A stretch of DNA of 64,000 nt from positions 372,001 through 436,000 of the forward strand of contig NW_024104331.1 in the NCBI RefSeq assembly GCF_003945595.2. The letters are read 5' to 3'. This DNA is from Pipra filicauda. Its lineage: Eukaryota; Chordata; Aves; Passeriformes; Pipridae. The translations under genes were made by a program, and so were the position numbers. The notes beneath the pieces were generated by a model. The model did no database searches and was not told the DNA's origin. It saw nothing but the letters and a program-made list of their open reading frames with translations. Of this stretch, positions 11,743 to 52,039 are shown piece by piece (the stretch's first letter is position 1; each line of letters begins with the position of its first letter).

Positions 11743-12190
11743 CAATCCCAAAGCAGTTCAGGTTGGAAGGGATGTTAAAGAATATACAATTCCACCCTTG
11801 CTGTGGGCAGGGACACCTTCCACTACCCCAGGTTGCTCCAAGCCCCGTCCAACCTGGCCTTGGGCACTTCCAGGGATCCAGGGGCAGCCACAGCTTCTCT
11901 GGGCAACCTGTGCCAGGGCCTTCACACCCTCACAGGGAGGAATTTTTTCCTAAAATCTAATCTAAACCTACTCTTTTAGTTTGAGGCCATTCTCCCTTGT
12001 TCTGTCACTCCAGTCCCTTGTCAATAGTTTCTCTCCATCTCTCCTGTCAGCTCCCTTCAGGTACTGAAGGGCCACAATTAGGTCACCCTGTAGTCTTCTC
12101 CAGGCTGAACAATCCCAATTCCCTCAGCCTTTCCTCACAGCAGAGCTGCTCCATCCCTCTGATCATCTCAGTGGCCTCCTCAGGATACTC
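11743..12190 (-). mobile_element. CR1 LINE 3' fragment, longest copy in the window
   Basis: Starts at AATCATACAATCCCAAAGCA and runs through CACCTTCCACTACCCCAGG, TTCTCTGGGCAACCTGTGCC, the CTTCTCCAGGCTGAACAATC block and GATCATCTCAGTGGCCTCCT. It is the reverse complement of about 450 bp of CR1 3' sequence, tail-to-tail with the copy at 11490-11742. Confidence 0.92.
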
Positions 12191-12529
12191 TGTGATTCTC
12201 TGACCTCTCCACGGGAAGCGAGTTGTGACCAAGCCCCTGTGGAAAAACCCATCCCAGCGTTTGCTCTTTCCAGCACGACTTGTCGAAGGGAAGTGTGCGA
12301 GAAGCAGCTCGCCCAGGCAGCACAAAGCTCGGGGTTTTCTGGAAAATAAAACTCCGTGGGAAGAGCCAGGGGGTGGCAGTGTTTGCAAAACCCTTCCCTT
12401 TGCCTTGTCCTTCGCTGGCCCTGCGGACTGTGGGGACGGGCCTGGGATGAAGGCAAAGCTGGTATCCCCTCTAGTCCCAATTATCTCAACGAACCCTCCC
12501 AAAAAGGGGGTGTGCGTAAAACGAATCAA

Positions 12530-12960
12530 AACTTACCAATTCATCCCTCTATAATTTATTTCCACAATTAAACATCCCCAAGGTCTATTAATAAAGTGTA
12601 ATGAATAGTATAAATTTTCATTTAGATCTTAATTCCCTGGCTCCCAGATAATCCCAGCTGCACAACAGAAGAAAATTGCTACTTGCTTATTCCAACAGAA
12701 GGAGGAAAAGCCCCTTAAATCAGACAGTATGTGGAAGCCTGAGGACTCTCCCTTACACCTCCACCCTCGTAAATGACTGCAATGATTTGTCTCCATCTCA
12801 TAATGCATTAACTTATTCAGCTGTTGTCAAAGTTCTTTACAGAAGATAATTGTTAATTGTTGCCTCTGCATCGGTCCGGAGTCTTTTAATTAAACAAATA
12901 ATAATTGGGATCCATCACCACCATCCTTACAAAAGGGTTTTATCTTCCCTTCTCAGATAC
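12530..12960. promoter_or_regulatory. AT-rich candidate conserved non-coding element
   Basis: An AT-rich island in otherwise GC-rich intergenic DNA. It has several homeodomain-type cores (TTAATTAAAC at about 12,888, TAATAATTGG at about 12,899, CATTTAGATCTTAATT), no repeat signature and no open frame. It resembles vertebrate enhancers in composition, but conservation was not tested. Confidence 0.3.
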
Positions 12961-13789
12961 CATCCCCATGGGCATCTAAAGCTCCACAGAGAAAATCAGG
13001 CAGGCTTTGGATGCCCTTGACATGAAAGTTTTTCTTGCTGATGGAGAGAAAATTGGGGCGCGGGAGCCTGATTTTTTTTCAAGCTGGTGACAGACAGGAA
13101 TAACAGGGCTGGAGACAAGGAGGACTTGCTGGTTCTGGATGTCAGAACTGAAGCTTCCTGCTGCAGTTTCGAAGTTGGGGAATGGAAACAAGGTGTTCTC
13201 CCAGCACTTCAGCTCCTGCACCTGGGGAAGTATCCTCATGAAACAGGGCGTGGGTTTTAAGGACATTTACAGGGAGCAAGGAATAAAACTGCCTGAGAGC
13301 TGGCCTTGCCCCTTTTTACAATGTTTGAAGGAAAACAATTTAATTCAGAAGGCATTTTTAACACTTTCAATAAATCTGTCTCCTTTTCTATCCTCAATCT
13401 ATGCAACACGCAGGGGAAAAAAAAAAAGAAAATTCAGTGTAAAAAACCCACAACATGCACATAAAGTTCAATTTTTACACCCTGTGCCCTTCCCAGGCTA
13501 AGGAGCTTAATTCTAATTACATTCTCTCCCAGTGCAAGGATAGTGTTCCAGGAGTCACTCTGAGCACCTCAGCTGGGCCAGGACAAGCTGGAGGTAACTG
13601 GAGTCCTCTCCTAACACAAAGAAGACACAAAGAACTGATGAAGCCCCAAGGCAGGTCCAGCCCCAAGGCTCTGATGGGGGTATCTGCCACTGTCAGAGCG
13701 CTGCAGTGCTGATGGATTAACTTGGCAACACAGGTTTAACTGGGTATCTCCAGGTTTTCATCTCCTGATCCGAAGGAAGCAGGAATATA

Positions 13790-13912
13790 GAATCAGAATC
13801 ACTGAATGGTTTGGGCTGGATGGTCTGTAAAGACTATCCAGGGACACCTTCCACTAGACCAGCTTGTTCCAGGCCCCGTCCAACCTGGCCTTGGACACCT
13901 CCAGGGATGGAA
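13790..13912 (-). mobile_element. CR1 LINE 3' end fragment
   Basis: AGAATCAGAATCACTGAATG, then GGGACACCTTCCACTAGACC and CCCCGTCCAACCTGGCC: a short antisense CR1 tail of about 120 bp with an internal deletion after GGTCTGTAAAGA. Confidence 0.87.
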
Positions 13913-15419
13913 ATTCTTCCTCCTTGTCAAGAATCTGCACCAACCAGATTTTTTTGCAGAGTTCAACAGTCTCCAGCCAGTTGGGAACCTGCTACCAAAG
14001 CAGCAAGGACTTCCTTTGACGCTTCATCCCCCTCTGGCAAACGCACAACAGCCACGTACCGAAAGATCCAGCCCTACCCACCCTGGCTGCCAACTGATCC
14101 AGGCACGAGGAGGTAGAAAAAACCTGACCCAGTTATTTCATGGGAACATTGTACCTGTTTTAGCTTCCAGGAACTGTTTCTGAAAGCAAACCAGCCCCCG
14201 TGTTTTCGCCTCAGCGAGTCTCTCGCTGCCAGTGCACAGTCCTGCCTCAACCCAAAGTGTACCAACCGCATCGCCTCAGCTCAGGCTTCTCACCCAGTTA
14301 TGACTAAGCCCTTTCAAAAAGAGAAACGCTTCAGGATTTCTTGCCTAATTGCTAAAACAGATTAATTTGAATATCCAGCACATAACCAAGCGGAAGAGAG
14401 GAATTGACACACCTAGCTGGTTCCTGCTGGGGCTGATGATTCGCTTTAATTGATGGGTCACTGTTTGGGGGTGATTTCCACCGAGGAGCTGCAGCAGGGG
14501 CTGCTGGGCTCCCCTCCTGCCTGCCGGGAAGGCCTGCATTCCCTGCAGCCTTCCAAGCACCAGCGCTCTGGGAACTGATGCCGTCTTAAATTAAGAATGT
14601 AACCGATGCAAACCAACAGGCGTAACCTTCAAAGCTCGAGGTTTAGCTGCCACATGTCATGGAAAAAGAGCCCGTGCCTTCCCCACACATTGCCCCCCCC
14701 AAGGACTAGGGACTGCATCTTTACCAAAAGGCCCCTTAGCTTCTGAAGTTTAGCTAAACCAGGTCAAAACTCCCACTGGTCTGGACTGTTCTAATCACAC
14801 ACACATATGACACTCAGGATGTCGGGAGCAGAGCCAAGAAATCAGGGCGGCTGAGCCCGGCCACACAGTGCCAAGCAACCCCCCCTCAACACTACTCCAG
14901 TGGTTTTATTGGAGCCTTATCAGATTTCCTGGTGACTCAGACTCCGCTGGTGACCGGGGCGAAGGGCATGGCTGTTCCAGCGAGCACAGATGGGGTTACA
15001 GCTCCAGGCTGGGCCAGAATAGCAGCCAATGCCCATCAGACCCCTCCGTGTCCCACAAACCCCACCGCCCCGCAGCTCTCCTGCTCCCAGTGATACGCAG
15101 ACCACGGCTGTGCCTCTTCAAGGAGCAAACACAGAGGTGGCTGCCGGGCTCTTCCTGACAAGCCAAGGTGCTCTGCCAGCCCCACAAACCCCGTCTGACT
15201 CCCCACAGGGTGCCTGGGCTGTGCAGCCCTCCATCTCCCTGCCACCCACACACTGCTGGGCACGGTGCAGTGCTGTGTCACCTCTCTGCTCCCTTCCAGC
15301 AGCAGGCACCTGCTCGCAGATCCCGTTTTCCTTCTTTCCTTTGGCACCTCCCCACCCTTGCATTGGGGTGCCTTTGATTCCTGCACCCCCATAGTCTCTC
15401 TGCATCCCTTCTTGCCTTT

Positions 15420-16200
15420 CCTCTCCCGGTGCCAGCCTTGCCTTAGCTCCCTCCCATTTCTCTGCTCCCCGCTTTGCACCCCTCACCTCCAGGCGCCCAC
15501 ACTCCCCCCTGCCCTCCCCTTTGCACCCCCCTCCGTGCACCCCTTCTCCCTTTCGTTCGCTCTCCCATCAGCACCCCAGTTCCCCTCTCCCCATTCCTGC
15601 TCCCTCACACCCCCTCTCCCCTGTACCCCACTTCCCACTCCCCGTGATCCTCCCTTTGCACCCCCGTCCACGAACCCCTTTTCCTTTCCTTTCCCCTCCC
15701 TCTCCCACTGACACCCCCAAATCCCCCTCTCCCCATTCCTGACCCCCACATCCTCTTTTCCATCTCCTACCCCCCTTGCTCCCCCATTTCCCTTCCTCTC
15801 CCTCTCCCACCGACACTCTCAACTCCTCCTCTCCCCGTTCCTGCCCCCCTGCACCCCATCTTCTCCCCCTTCCTTTTCCCTTTGCCTTTCACTCCCTCTC
15901 CCCCCAACACCCCCAACTCCCCCTCTCCCCCTGACACCCCCAACTCTCCCTCTCCCCAGTCCTGTACCCCCTTTCCCCTGCACCCCATCTTCTGCCCTTT
16001 CCTTTTCCCCTTCCCTTCCCCTCCCTCTCCCCCTGACACGCCCATCATCCCCTCTCCCCATTCGTGTCCCCCCCTGCACCCCACCTCCCACCCCCTCCCC
16101 GTGCTCCGCCATTTCCCTTCCCCTCCCTCTCTCCCTCCCTCCCTCCGTTACCCCCCTCACCGCTCTCCCCGTCCCCCCTTCCCCTCCCTCCCTCCCTCCC
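15420..16200. repeat. C/T-rich (polypyrimidine) tandem tract upstream of SLC9A1
   Basis: The plus strand is almost purely C/T for about 780 bp, with repeated phrases such as CCCTCTCCCCATTCCTG, TTTCCCTTCCCCTCCCTCTC and CTGACACCCCCAACTC at spacings of tens to about 120 bp. It ends in CCCTCCCTCC runs at the SLC9A1 promoter. Long open frames through it are low-complexity artefacts. Confidence 0.85.
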
Positions 16201-16387
16201 TCCGCCGCCGGCGCCGCCTCCCGCCCGCCCCTCCCGCCCCGCTCGCTGGGCCGAGCCCCGGCGCCGCGGCCGCCCCGAGCTGCGCTCCGGTACCGGCGGG
16301 GCGGCCCCAGCCCCGGGCGGCCCCAGCCCCGAGCCGCCGGCGCGGCCGCCCCCCCAGAGCCCCTCAGAGCCCCCCGAGCCCGCCGCC

Positions 16388-44780
<28,393 letters not shown>

Positions 44781-45393
44781 CTGCTGGCACGAAGCCTCGT
44801 TATCGTTACTCTCTCTCTTCATTCGTTCGTTCTTTGCTCTCCTTTTTTGGTTTCCTGTCACTACACACCAGGTTTGGGAAGGGGAGACTGTCCTGGATGG
44901 ACTGGGAATTGCCAGGACAGCTCTGCCCTGGGCTGGCCCCGATGAGCAGGGAAGGAGCCCCGGGATGCCCCGGGCTCCTCGGGCGCCGTGGCCTGGGGGT
45001 GACGGACGATTTACTGGGATTTGCAGGTGCCTCACAGCCCCCACGGGGCTCTCCTAGAGGTGCCCACCCACTCAGGACCTGCGAGTGGCTCCCTGGGGGG
45101 GCTGCGGCCGGCACAGGGGGCTCTGACTGGGGGTGTCCATAACAGCTCCCCCATGGCACAGCTTCCCCTCTCCCCAGTTGTGCTTTATCTGCCCCCTTGC
45201 CTTGCTCTGGAGCAGAGGGATGGGACGACAGGAGCCAGGCTCTGTGCGGGGCCGGCACACACACACTCCCCCCAGGACCCTCCCAGGGACCTCGGGATGG
45301 TGCCTCTGCTCCCTGCCCCGGCCACTTCCCCCCAGGGCCAGCCGTGCCCAGGATCCTCCCCCCTGGCCCCACATTTCATGCCAGGTCTTGTCA

Positions 45394-45399
45394 AATAAA
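45394..45399 (+). other. Proximal poly(A) signal of SLC9A1
   Basis: AATAAA in GTCAAATAAATATCTT, about 615 bp after the stop codon. Use is inferred. Confidence 0.5.
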
Positions 45400-46226
45400 T
45401 ATCTTAGAGCCATGCAAGGGGGGAGCCAGGATCCCCTTTCTTTGAGCAGCCTCTCCATCCCTCCTGGAACCACTGTCACCTGTCCCTGTGGGGACTCTCC
45501 ACCAGCCTTGGCCCCTCGCCCTGTGCCAGCGCGGCAGCGGCTGCTCCTTAACCAAAGACGGGGTCTGGGGTGTGCCAGGGGAGCATCTCCTACTTGGAGG
45601 GATTATTTATCTCTCCTGCAACCAAGAGGAGCTGGGGGAGAGCTGAGGAACAGCATGGGGACACATTAGGGTCGGGAAGTTGGCAGGAGGGGGATGTCAG
45701 GGGGTGCCAGGGGTCCTGGGTTTGGAAGGACCCGTCTTTCCCCCAAAGCTTGGCTGGAGGGATCACCGAGTGTTTTGGTGATTTACAGCCCTCCCCGGGC
45801 CCAGGGGTGTCCTGCATCCTGTCTGAGCACATCACCTCGTCCCCCACGTGCCACCCAGCTCCCACCACGTGGATGCCATGTGCCTCCCCTCCCTGGGGAG
45901 CCCCCCCAGCCGCTTCCCCCCTCCCCGTGCCGTGCCTTGCCACGCGTCGCCTCTGCCCCGCTGCCTTGGTGGGCACCTGCCCCCCGTGCCCACCCCGCTC
46001 CACATCCCGCTGGGACCCCCGGGGGTCCGGCGTGTGCCGGGGTGAGCACCCACGTCGCTGCCTGCGCCTGCCTGCTGCCCTGCTCTGCCTCCAGGAGGGG
46101 AAAAAAAACAAACCAACAACAAAAAGCAATGGAAATTCTCTTGTATAAAAAGGAAAAAAAAAAAAAAAAGGAAAAAACCAAACCCATATGTAAAGAGAGA
46201 TTCTTGGTTTTTATCATAAATATTCT

Positions 46227-46232
46227 AATAAA
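46227..46232 (+). other. Distal poly(A) signal of SLC9A1
   Basis: AATAAA in TATTCTAATAAATTAATG, followed by a U-rich stretch (TTAATTTTTAGTGGGGG) typical of downstream elements. Confidence 0.65.
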
Positions 46233-47204
46233 TTAATGTTAATTTTTAGTGGGGGTATTTTCCAGCTGTTCGGGCTCCTACCCTCTGCCACACGGTCCCG
46301 GCTGCCCCAGAGGAACAAGGTGGGTGTGAGGCTTCATCCCCAGTGCTGGGATGGAGGGTTTGCCCCTCGCCCTCCTGCTGTGGCCTGGGGAGAACTGGAA
46401 CCTCATCCCAGGGGGGGCTTTTTAAGCCATTCCCAGTTTTGGCAAAGATGGGATCAACAGATCCTGGGCTCCCACATCCCTCCCAGAGCCACACCGATGT
46501 AAGGGTGTGTTGGGAGGGAAAGGGCTGGTGATCTCACGGGATGAAGGTGCTTTTGGAGGGGGATGGATCACCCTGGCACAGCCCTGGGGTGCCAGCTAGA
46601 TGTGCCAGCACAGCTCTGCCCATCCCAAGCTTGGGATGTTGTCCCCAGGCAGGAAGGGGCAGCACCTGCCTTGTCCTGGCAGTGCAGCAGGGTTTTTTGG
46701 GGGGCTAAAGGTTCCATCCCTAGGGAAGGGGGCTCGAGGACATCTGAGCCCTGTGATTTTTTTCCTGGATTTCCCCAGGAGTTGGAGCTGAGCCCTCAGA
46801 GAGGAGCGTTTGCAGAGAGGGAAGAGTCTCAAGGCTGCCTGGGTTGCCTGGGTGAGGGCAACCCAAAAATCCCCCAGGATCCTCCTCCCCAGCTCCAGCA
46901 GAGCTTGCACCTTCTCCCCCCTCCCCACCAAGACCCCTCCCAGAGCCCGGGGCAGCCGGAGCCCCTCGCCCTGGGGCAACTGCAATGGGAATGTGTTTCA
47001 TGGCTGCAAATTAAAGCCCTGAGCCACCAGGCGGCCGTGACTCAGCCCCCGCCCTCCAGCAGCGCGTCAGCACCGGCCTTGCTCACCTGCTTAAAATACC
47101 TGAACCCCAGGGTCCCCCGTGGCCCCGGGCTGGGATTTGGCCAGGTCACCCTGCCCCAGGGGTTCCCTCCTTGCCGAAGGGGGCCTGGGCGGGATGAGGT
47201 GGCC

Positions 47205-47395
47205 AGGGATGTGGGACAGGGGATGCCGTGGGGCAGGTGATGCTGTGGGGCCCATGGGGCAGGCAATGACAGGGGACAGACAATGCCATGGGGCCCATGA
47301 GGTGGGTGATGCTGTTGGGCCCATGGGATGGGCAATGCCATGGGGCAGATGATGCCATGGAGCCCACGGGGTGGGCAATGACATATGCCCCATGG
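47205..47395. repeat. Degenerate minisatellite downstream of SLC9A1
   Basis: Repeated phrases GATGCCATGGGGCCCATG, GGGGTGGGCAATGACA and GGGCCCATGGGATGGGCAATG in units of about 30 bp with variable inserts. Low copy number and degenerate. Confidence 0.8.
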
Positions 47396-49374
47396 AGGTG
47401 CCAGTTTGGTGAGTGCCATCCTTGCACCCCACACAAGGGTCAGGGTGGCTCATCCCCGGGGGCAGCAGTGCCAAAGCGGGAGGGTTTGGCAGGAACAGGC
47501 ACAGCCAGGCCATGGCTTCATCCTTGCTGGAGGAAAGCAGCGGTTTTGCCAGCCCAGCTCAAGGGGTAGGAGAACTAGAGGTGCTGGATACAGCCCAGGG
47601 CACGGAGGGAGCAGCAGGAGCACGGCAGCCCCGGGCAGTGCCCGGGAATCTCACCTGCCCACGTGCCAGTGAGCGTCACGTGCAGCCGTCCTCTTGGCTT
47701 CAGTCATAGCTTTAATGTGAGAGCTCCCCAAACCCAGGCATTTCCAGGATATTCTTGTTTCTGTCTTAAAGGGTGAGTAACTTTTTTTAATGAGGGAGGA
47801 CTAATGATCCCCCCCCCAGGGATGGGCTGTCACCGCTGAGCAACTGCCAAAGCACACGAAGTGCCGAGGCCAGGGGTGGATGGGCCCTGGTGTGTCCCCC
47901 CAGCCCTATCCACAGTCCTGGTGGTGATGCCTTTTCCCTATCTATGGCTCCCTCCAGCCCTGTATCCCCCCTTTCCCTCCCAAAGTGTATTTGGGCCATG
48001 GTGGTGGCACCAAGGACACATCAAGTTCTTCCTGAACAGGGAGTTCCTGAGCGGGACGACCTTGTCACACACACACACACGTGCCAGGGTGTTTATCCCC
48101 CTTCCCCATAACCCCCATCCATGGGGGTTAAAGAGCTGCAGGAAACTGCCCCAGCCAGGAGATGGACTCTCTTGTTTCCCTCTGTGGTCTGACATGAAGC
48201 CTGGGGGGCAGTGGGTGGCAGGAGGAGAGCGAACATTCCCACAGCCCCAGCGAGGACTGAGGGGACTTGGGAAAGGCCATGAAATCACTCCTCAAATCAC
48301 TGGCTCCAGGCTGAGCAGCCCAACAAGGCAGAGCTCCTGGCTGGCTCCCCAAATTTCCCAGGAGGAGAGGCCAGCACGGCAATGGGACAAGGTGTCCTGG
48401 AGCTGCCACCACCCTCAGCCGTGCTCAGGTGCCACCCGGGGCCCAAGAACCCAAAGCGGAGGGAGCGGCTGCGCTCTCTGCCAGGCTCAAATTAGTGGCA
48501 CTGAGATGGGTCATCCCCTGCCACGGCTTTAAAGGCACAAGTCATGCCAAGAAAAACAGCATGTGGTGTCACCAGGAAGCCACTGAGCCTGGGGACACAC
48601 AGGTCACTGTTCATGCTGCCAGGGGACGGGGACCTCCCCAGCTGGTGACACCCCAGGGAAGCTGCAAGAGGGCATCTCAGTCCCTGCCCACTCTGGGGCC
48701 AGGTTGGTGCTCCGTGTCGGTGCTGTGTCCTTGTCCCTGAGCCCCGGGGGTGCCATGTCCCCCCCACACTCCCCGGGCAGCATTTTGCAGCAGCCAGGGG
48801 AGGTGACAGGAGCCATTCCCCAGCTCTGTGTCACCTGCAGTAATAACACCCTGTGCTCCCTTTCATCTCGGGGCCTCCCTGGTGGCCCCTCTCCAGGGCG
48901 AGGGCATCCCGGAGGCATCACTCATCATCCATTCCAGGAGGCAGCTGGGGATGGGGCCGAGTCTGGGGGTCCTGGATGGTGACACGGGGACCCCGGGCTG
49001 AGAGCAGAGAGTGACACCCCTCATGCCATGCAGTGAACACAAGTGCTCACTGTGCACCTGTGCCAAATCCAACCCTGCCATGGCCAGCGTGGGAAAACCA
49101 CCTCTCTGGGCAACTGTGGCCACTCGGGGCCACCACAGCAGCTGGTGGCACAGCCCCAGGGACACGGGTTCCCCATCAGTGAGGGTCTGGGGACAGCGAG
49201 CAGCAGTGGCACCTCTGGGATGGGCTGTGTGGGAGGGAGAGGAGCTGGACAGTGAACCCGAGTGACTGGGAGGTGTCCAGGAGCTGTGTTTGCCCAGGGA
49301 GGGTCTGGACAAGGCCACAGAGGAGGGTTCCACCTCCTAAACCCACAGCAGGCACGTGGAGCCTGGCGTGAGTG

Positions 49375-49745
49375 GGGATGGCAGTGTGGGCGTGGGGACG
49401 GTGACAAGTGTGTGGGGACAGCAGCAGGTGTGCATGGGACAGCGGGCGTTTGTGTGGAGATGGTGGCAAGTGCGTGCATGGGGATGGCAGGGAAATGCAT
49501 AGGGACGGCTGGTGCCTGCCTGGGGACAGCTGGCATCTGCGTGGGGACAGCTGTGTGCGTGCATGGGGACAGTTTGTGTGTGCGGGGACAGCTCGTGTCC
49601 GCATGGGGACAGTTTGTGCCGCCGTGGGGACAGCTGTGCGTGTGCACGGGGCAGCCCTGCACAGGAGAGCCCGTGCGTGCCCGGTGAGAGCTGCCGTGGG
49701 CTCGGGGACAGCCCGCGTGTTCACGGGGACAGCCCGGGACACGGC
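49375..49745. repeat. GGGGACAG-type minisatellite
   Basis: About a dozen units of 25-31 bp built on GTGTGTGGGGACAGC / CATGGGGACAGTTTGTG. The plus strand is G-rich. Long open frames here simply repeat the unit. Confidence 0.85.
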
Positions 49746-52039
49746 TGACGTGAGCGGTGCCAGGGCGGCTGCCGTGGGAGCGGGGCAGGAGGAATGCCCC
49801 CACCCCGACACGAGCACTGCTGCTCCCCCGGGGCGACACCGGGTGACGTTGGTGGCTCCGGGAGAAGGGCTTGGTCCCTCCTGCGTGCTCAGGGAGTTGG
49901 CACACACCCTGCGTAATGCCGAGTGGGACGGAGCCGGTCCCACGCGGCTCAGGGGCGTCCCCGAGGTCTCTTCACCTCCAGGCTGGGCTTTCACCCCCTG
50001 CCCCGCTCCCCCGGCGCTTCCAGCCCTTTTCCCCACAGTTCCCCCACTGACCAGCTCGCCACGCCACACGGGGCTGCCAAAGGTTCCCAACGCCCCGCGG
50101 GGCTCAGCTCAGGTGGGGACGTTCCACCTTTGTCCCCATCCGCCCTCCTGGCAGCCTCTGCCCCTTTCCGTACCCCTGGAAATGCTTGGAATCCAGGAAG
50201 ACCCCCGCTCCTCCCCGTGCACACGCCGGGGCACGTTCCGGCTCCACCCCGGATGATTTCCCGGTGTCCCCTGGGCAGCACCGGGATGCTGCCGACCCCA
50301 GATCCGTGGGACGAATGGGACCGTGGCACCCCGAGCCCCCGTCTTCCTGCACAGCCCCTGTCCCACCCTCACATCCCCAAAGGGGCTTTGCCACCCTCGT
50401 GCCACCACCCGGGAGGCAGGATCCGCCCGCGTTTCACCCCGAGACGATGATTATTCCTTAATTGCCAACAAAACAAACGAATAAAGCCCGGGCTGGCTCT
50501 TGCTGAGCTGGAAGGAAACGGCCTGGGTGCCATTCCCAGCGCTGGGTTCGCTGCCGGCGGCTCTCTGGGATAATCGTTTGGTGATGGATGTTAACGAGCA
50601 GCTCAGCCAGTCCGGCCGGAGCGCGTCAGCTCTTTTTAATGGGCCGATGTTTTCTCCGGAGCTGGCAGCAGCCTGTCCCTCCCGGCCCGCGGATGTCCCA
50701 GCTCATTGCCAGGCCACCGGCTCCGTCCCCCAAGGACCTGCAGTGCCCTGTCCATCCCACCAGCTCCATGGCACATCCTGCCCCACCACCCAGAGGTGTT
50801 GTGGCCCGTGGGGTCCCCCAAACCCGAGGGGTGCTCAGCCCCCAGTCAGCCCTTCCTCCTGCTGGGTCCTCCCAGCTGGATGGACCCCAATCCCTAACAC
50901 TATTTGGCCCTTCTCAGAACCTTGGGAAACACTTCCCGATCCAGCTTTGCTGCTGACAGAATAAAAAGAGTTTTGCAATTGGAGGCAGCTGCCTGATTTT
51001 ATCAAGTTCCTTGGAAAAATCACTTTCCAGCAGGGCTCCTCTCCTCCTGTGCCCCGTTTCAGAGACTCGTGGGGAGTAACCAGGAGCAGCTTTTAATCCC
51101 GATGGAGATGCCTGGTGGAGTCATGGGATGACACAGGCGGAAGCCAGAGAGCAAAACACCTCAGCATGAGGAGAATCCCAAGTGGGGACCCTGGCAGAGG
51201 GGACTCCAGCCCTCATGGGGACCCCAGCAGAGGGGACTCCAGCCCCCATGGAGACAGCTGAGACTCCCCATCAGGGAACGGGGAGGATTTTGGAGGTGAC
51301 AGTGCTTGGGACACCCGGTGCCCCCTTTCCCCTCCAGCCTCAGCTGTGGATGCTCCTAAACACCCCATTTCCCCTCAGATCCCTCAGCACTCAGTTGCTC
51401 TTTCCGCTGCCAACTCCAGCTTCCAGCAGCAAACCCCTGGGATATGGGAGAGACCTTGGTTTCATTGACAGACTTTGCAGCTTGGAAGAGCTCTGCAAAG
51501 CCCCGGGGTGGGCAGGTGGGGGTTTTCAGGGGAGCTCTCGCAATAAAACCCTGTGAGGGTGTAAAAATAAAATTGGGCTCGTCTTCCAACGGGGTTTGTA
51601 GCTTTTAAGAATGGATCCCAGCTCCAAGCAGGAACTGGGGAAAGGGAGCAGCAGCTGCAGATGCAGAGCCTGGAGTCGTGCCCATCCATCCACGGGTCCG
51701 CGAGGCATCGGGCACCAGCTCGGCGGGGAGGCGCCTGCTGGGAATGTCTGCAGGGGGAGATGTTGCGGAGAAATGAGCTCTTTAAAGGGATGGGAATTGT
51801 TGGGATGAAAGGAAATGGGCTGCCAGAGGCTGGGGACACGTCTGGCCCCGGGAGGAGGCGGTGGCTTGGCTGGCAGTGAGGTCACGCGATGGGATTTAGG
51901 GGCTGGGGTTGAGCTCCCGGGGCTGGGAGAGCTCTGTCACCCTGGGGTGTCACCCCGCGGTGTGACCCTGTGTCTCCTGGGTGCCAGAGCTCCCTGGGGA
52001 CACTGTTGGCCTGGGGGAGTTGCGGGCAATGGGTTGTGG

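Larger units (their letters stand above)
11120..16200. other. Intergenic region between divergent WDTC1 and SLC9A1
   Basis: About 5 kb between the two CpG islands. It contains CR1 fragments at 11,308-12,190 and 13,790-13,912, an AT-rich candidate conserved stretch at 12,530-12,960 and the C/T-rich tract at 15,420-16,200. No protein-coding exon or RNA gene was recognised. Confidence 0.75.
44781..46250 (+). other. SLC9A1: SLC9A1 3' UTR
   Basis: About 1.45 kb after the stop. Two poly(A) signals AATAAA: a proximal one at 45394-45399 and a distal one at 46227-46232. The distal one sits in a sharp AT-rich island (46,120-46,250), which suggests the true 3' end. Both may be used. Confidence 0.75.

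Noticed and set aside
49021..50090. Two minus-strand open frames of 294 and 304 codons plus a plus-strand frame of 282 codons
   Set aside because: They overlap each other and are built on the GGGGACAG minisatellite and CpG-rich DNA. The peptides just repeat the unit, with no known domain and no plausible promoter or splice structure.
50100..50461. Possible unannotated exon in the CpG-rich stretch between SLC9A1 and TENT5B
   Set aside because: CpG-rich with open frames on both strands, but no recognisable protein family, no strong paired splice sites and no promoter elements beyond composition.
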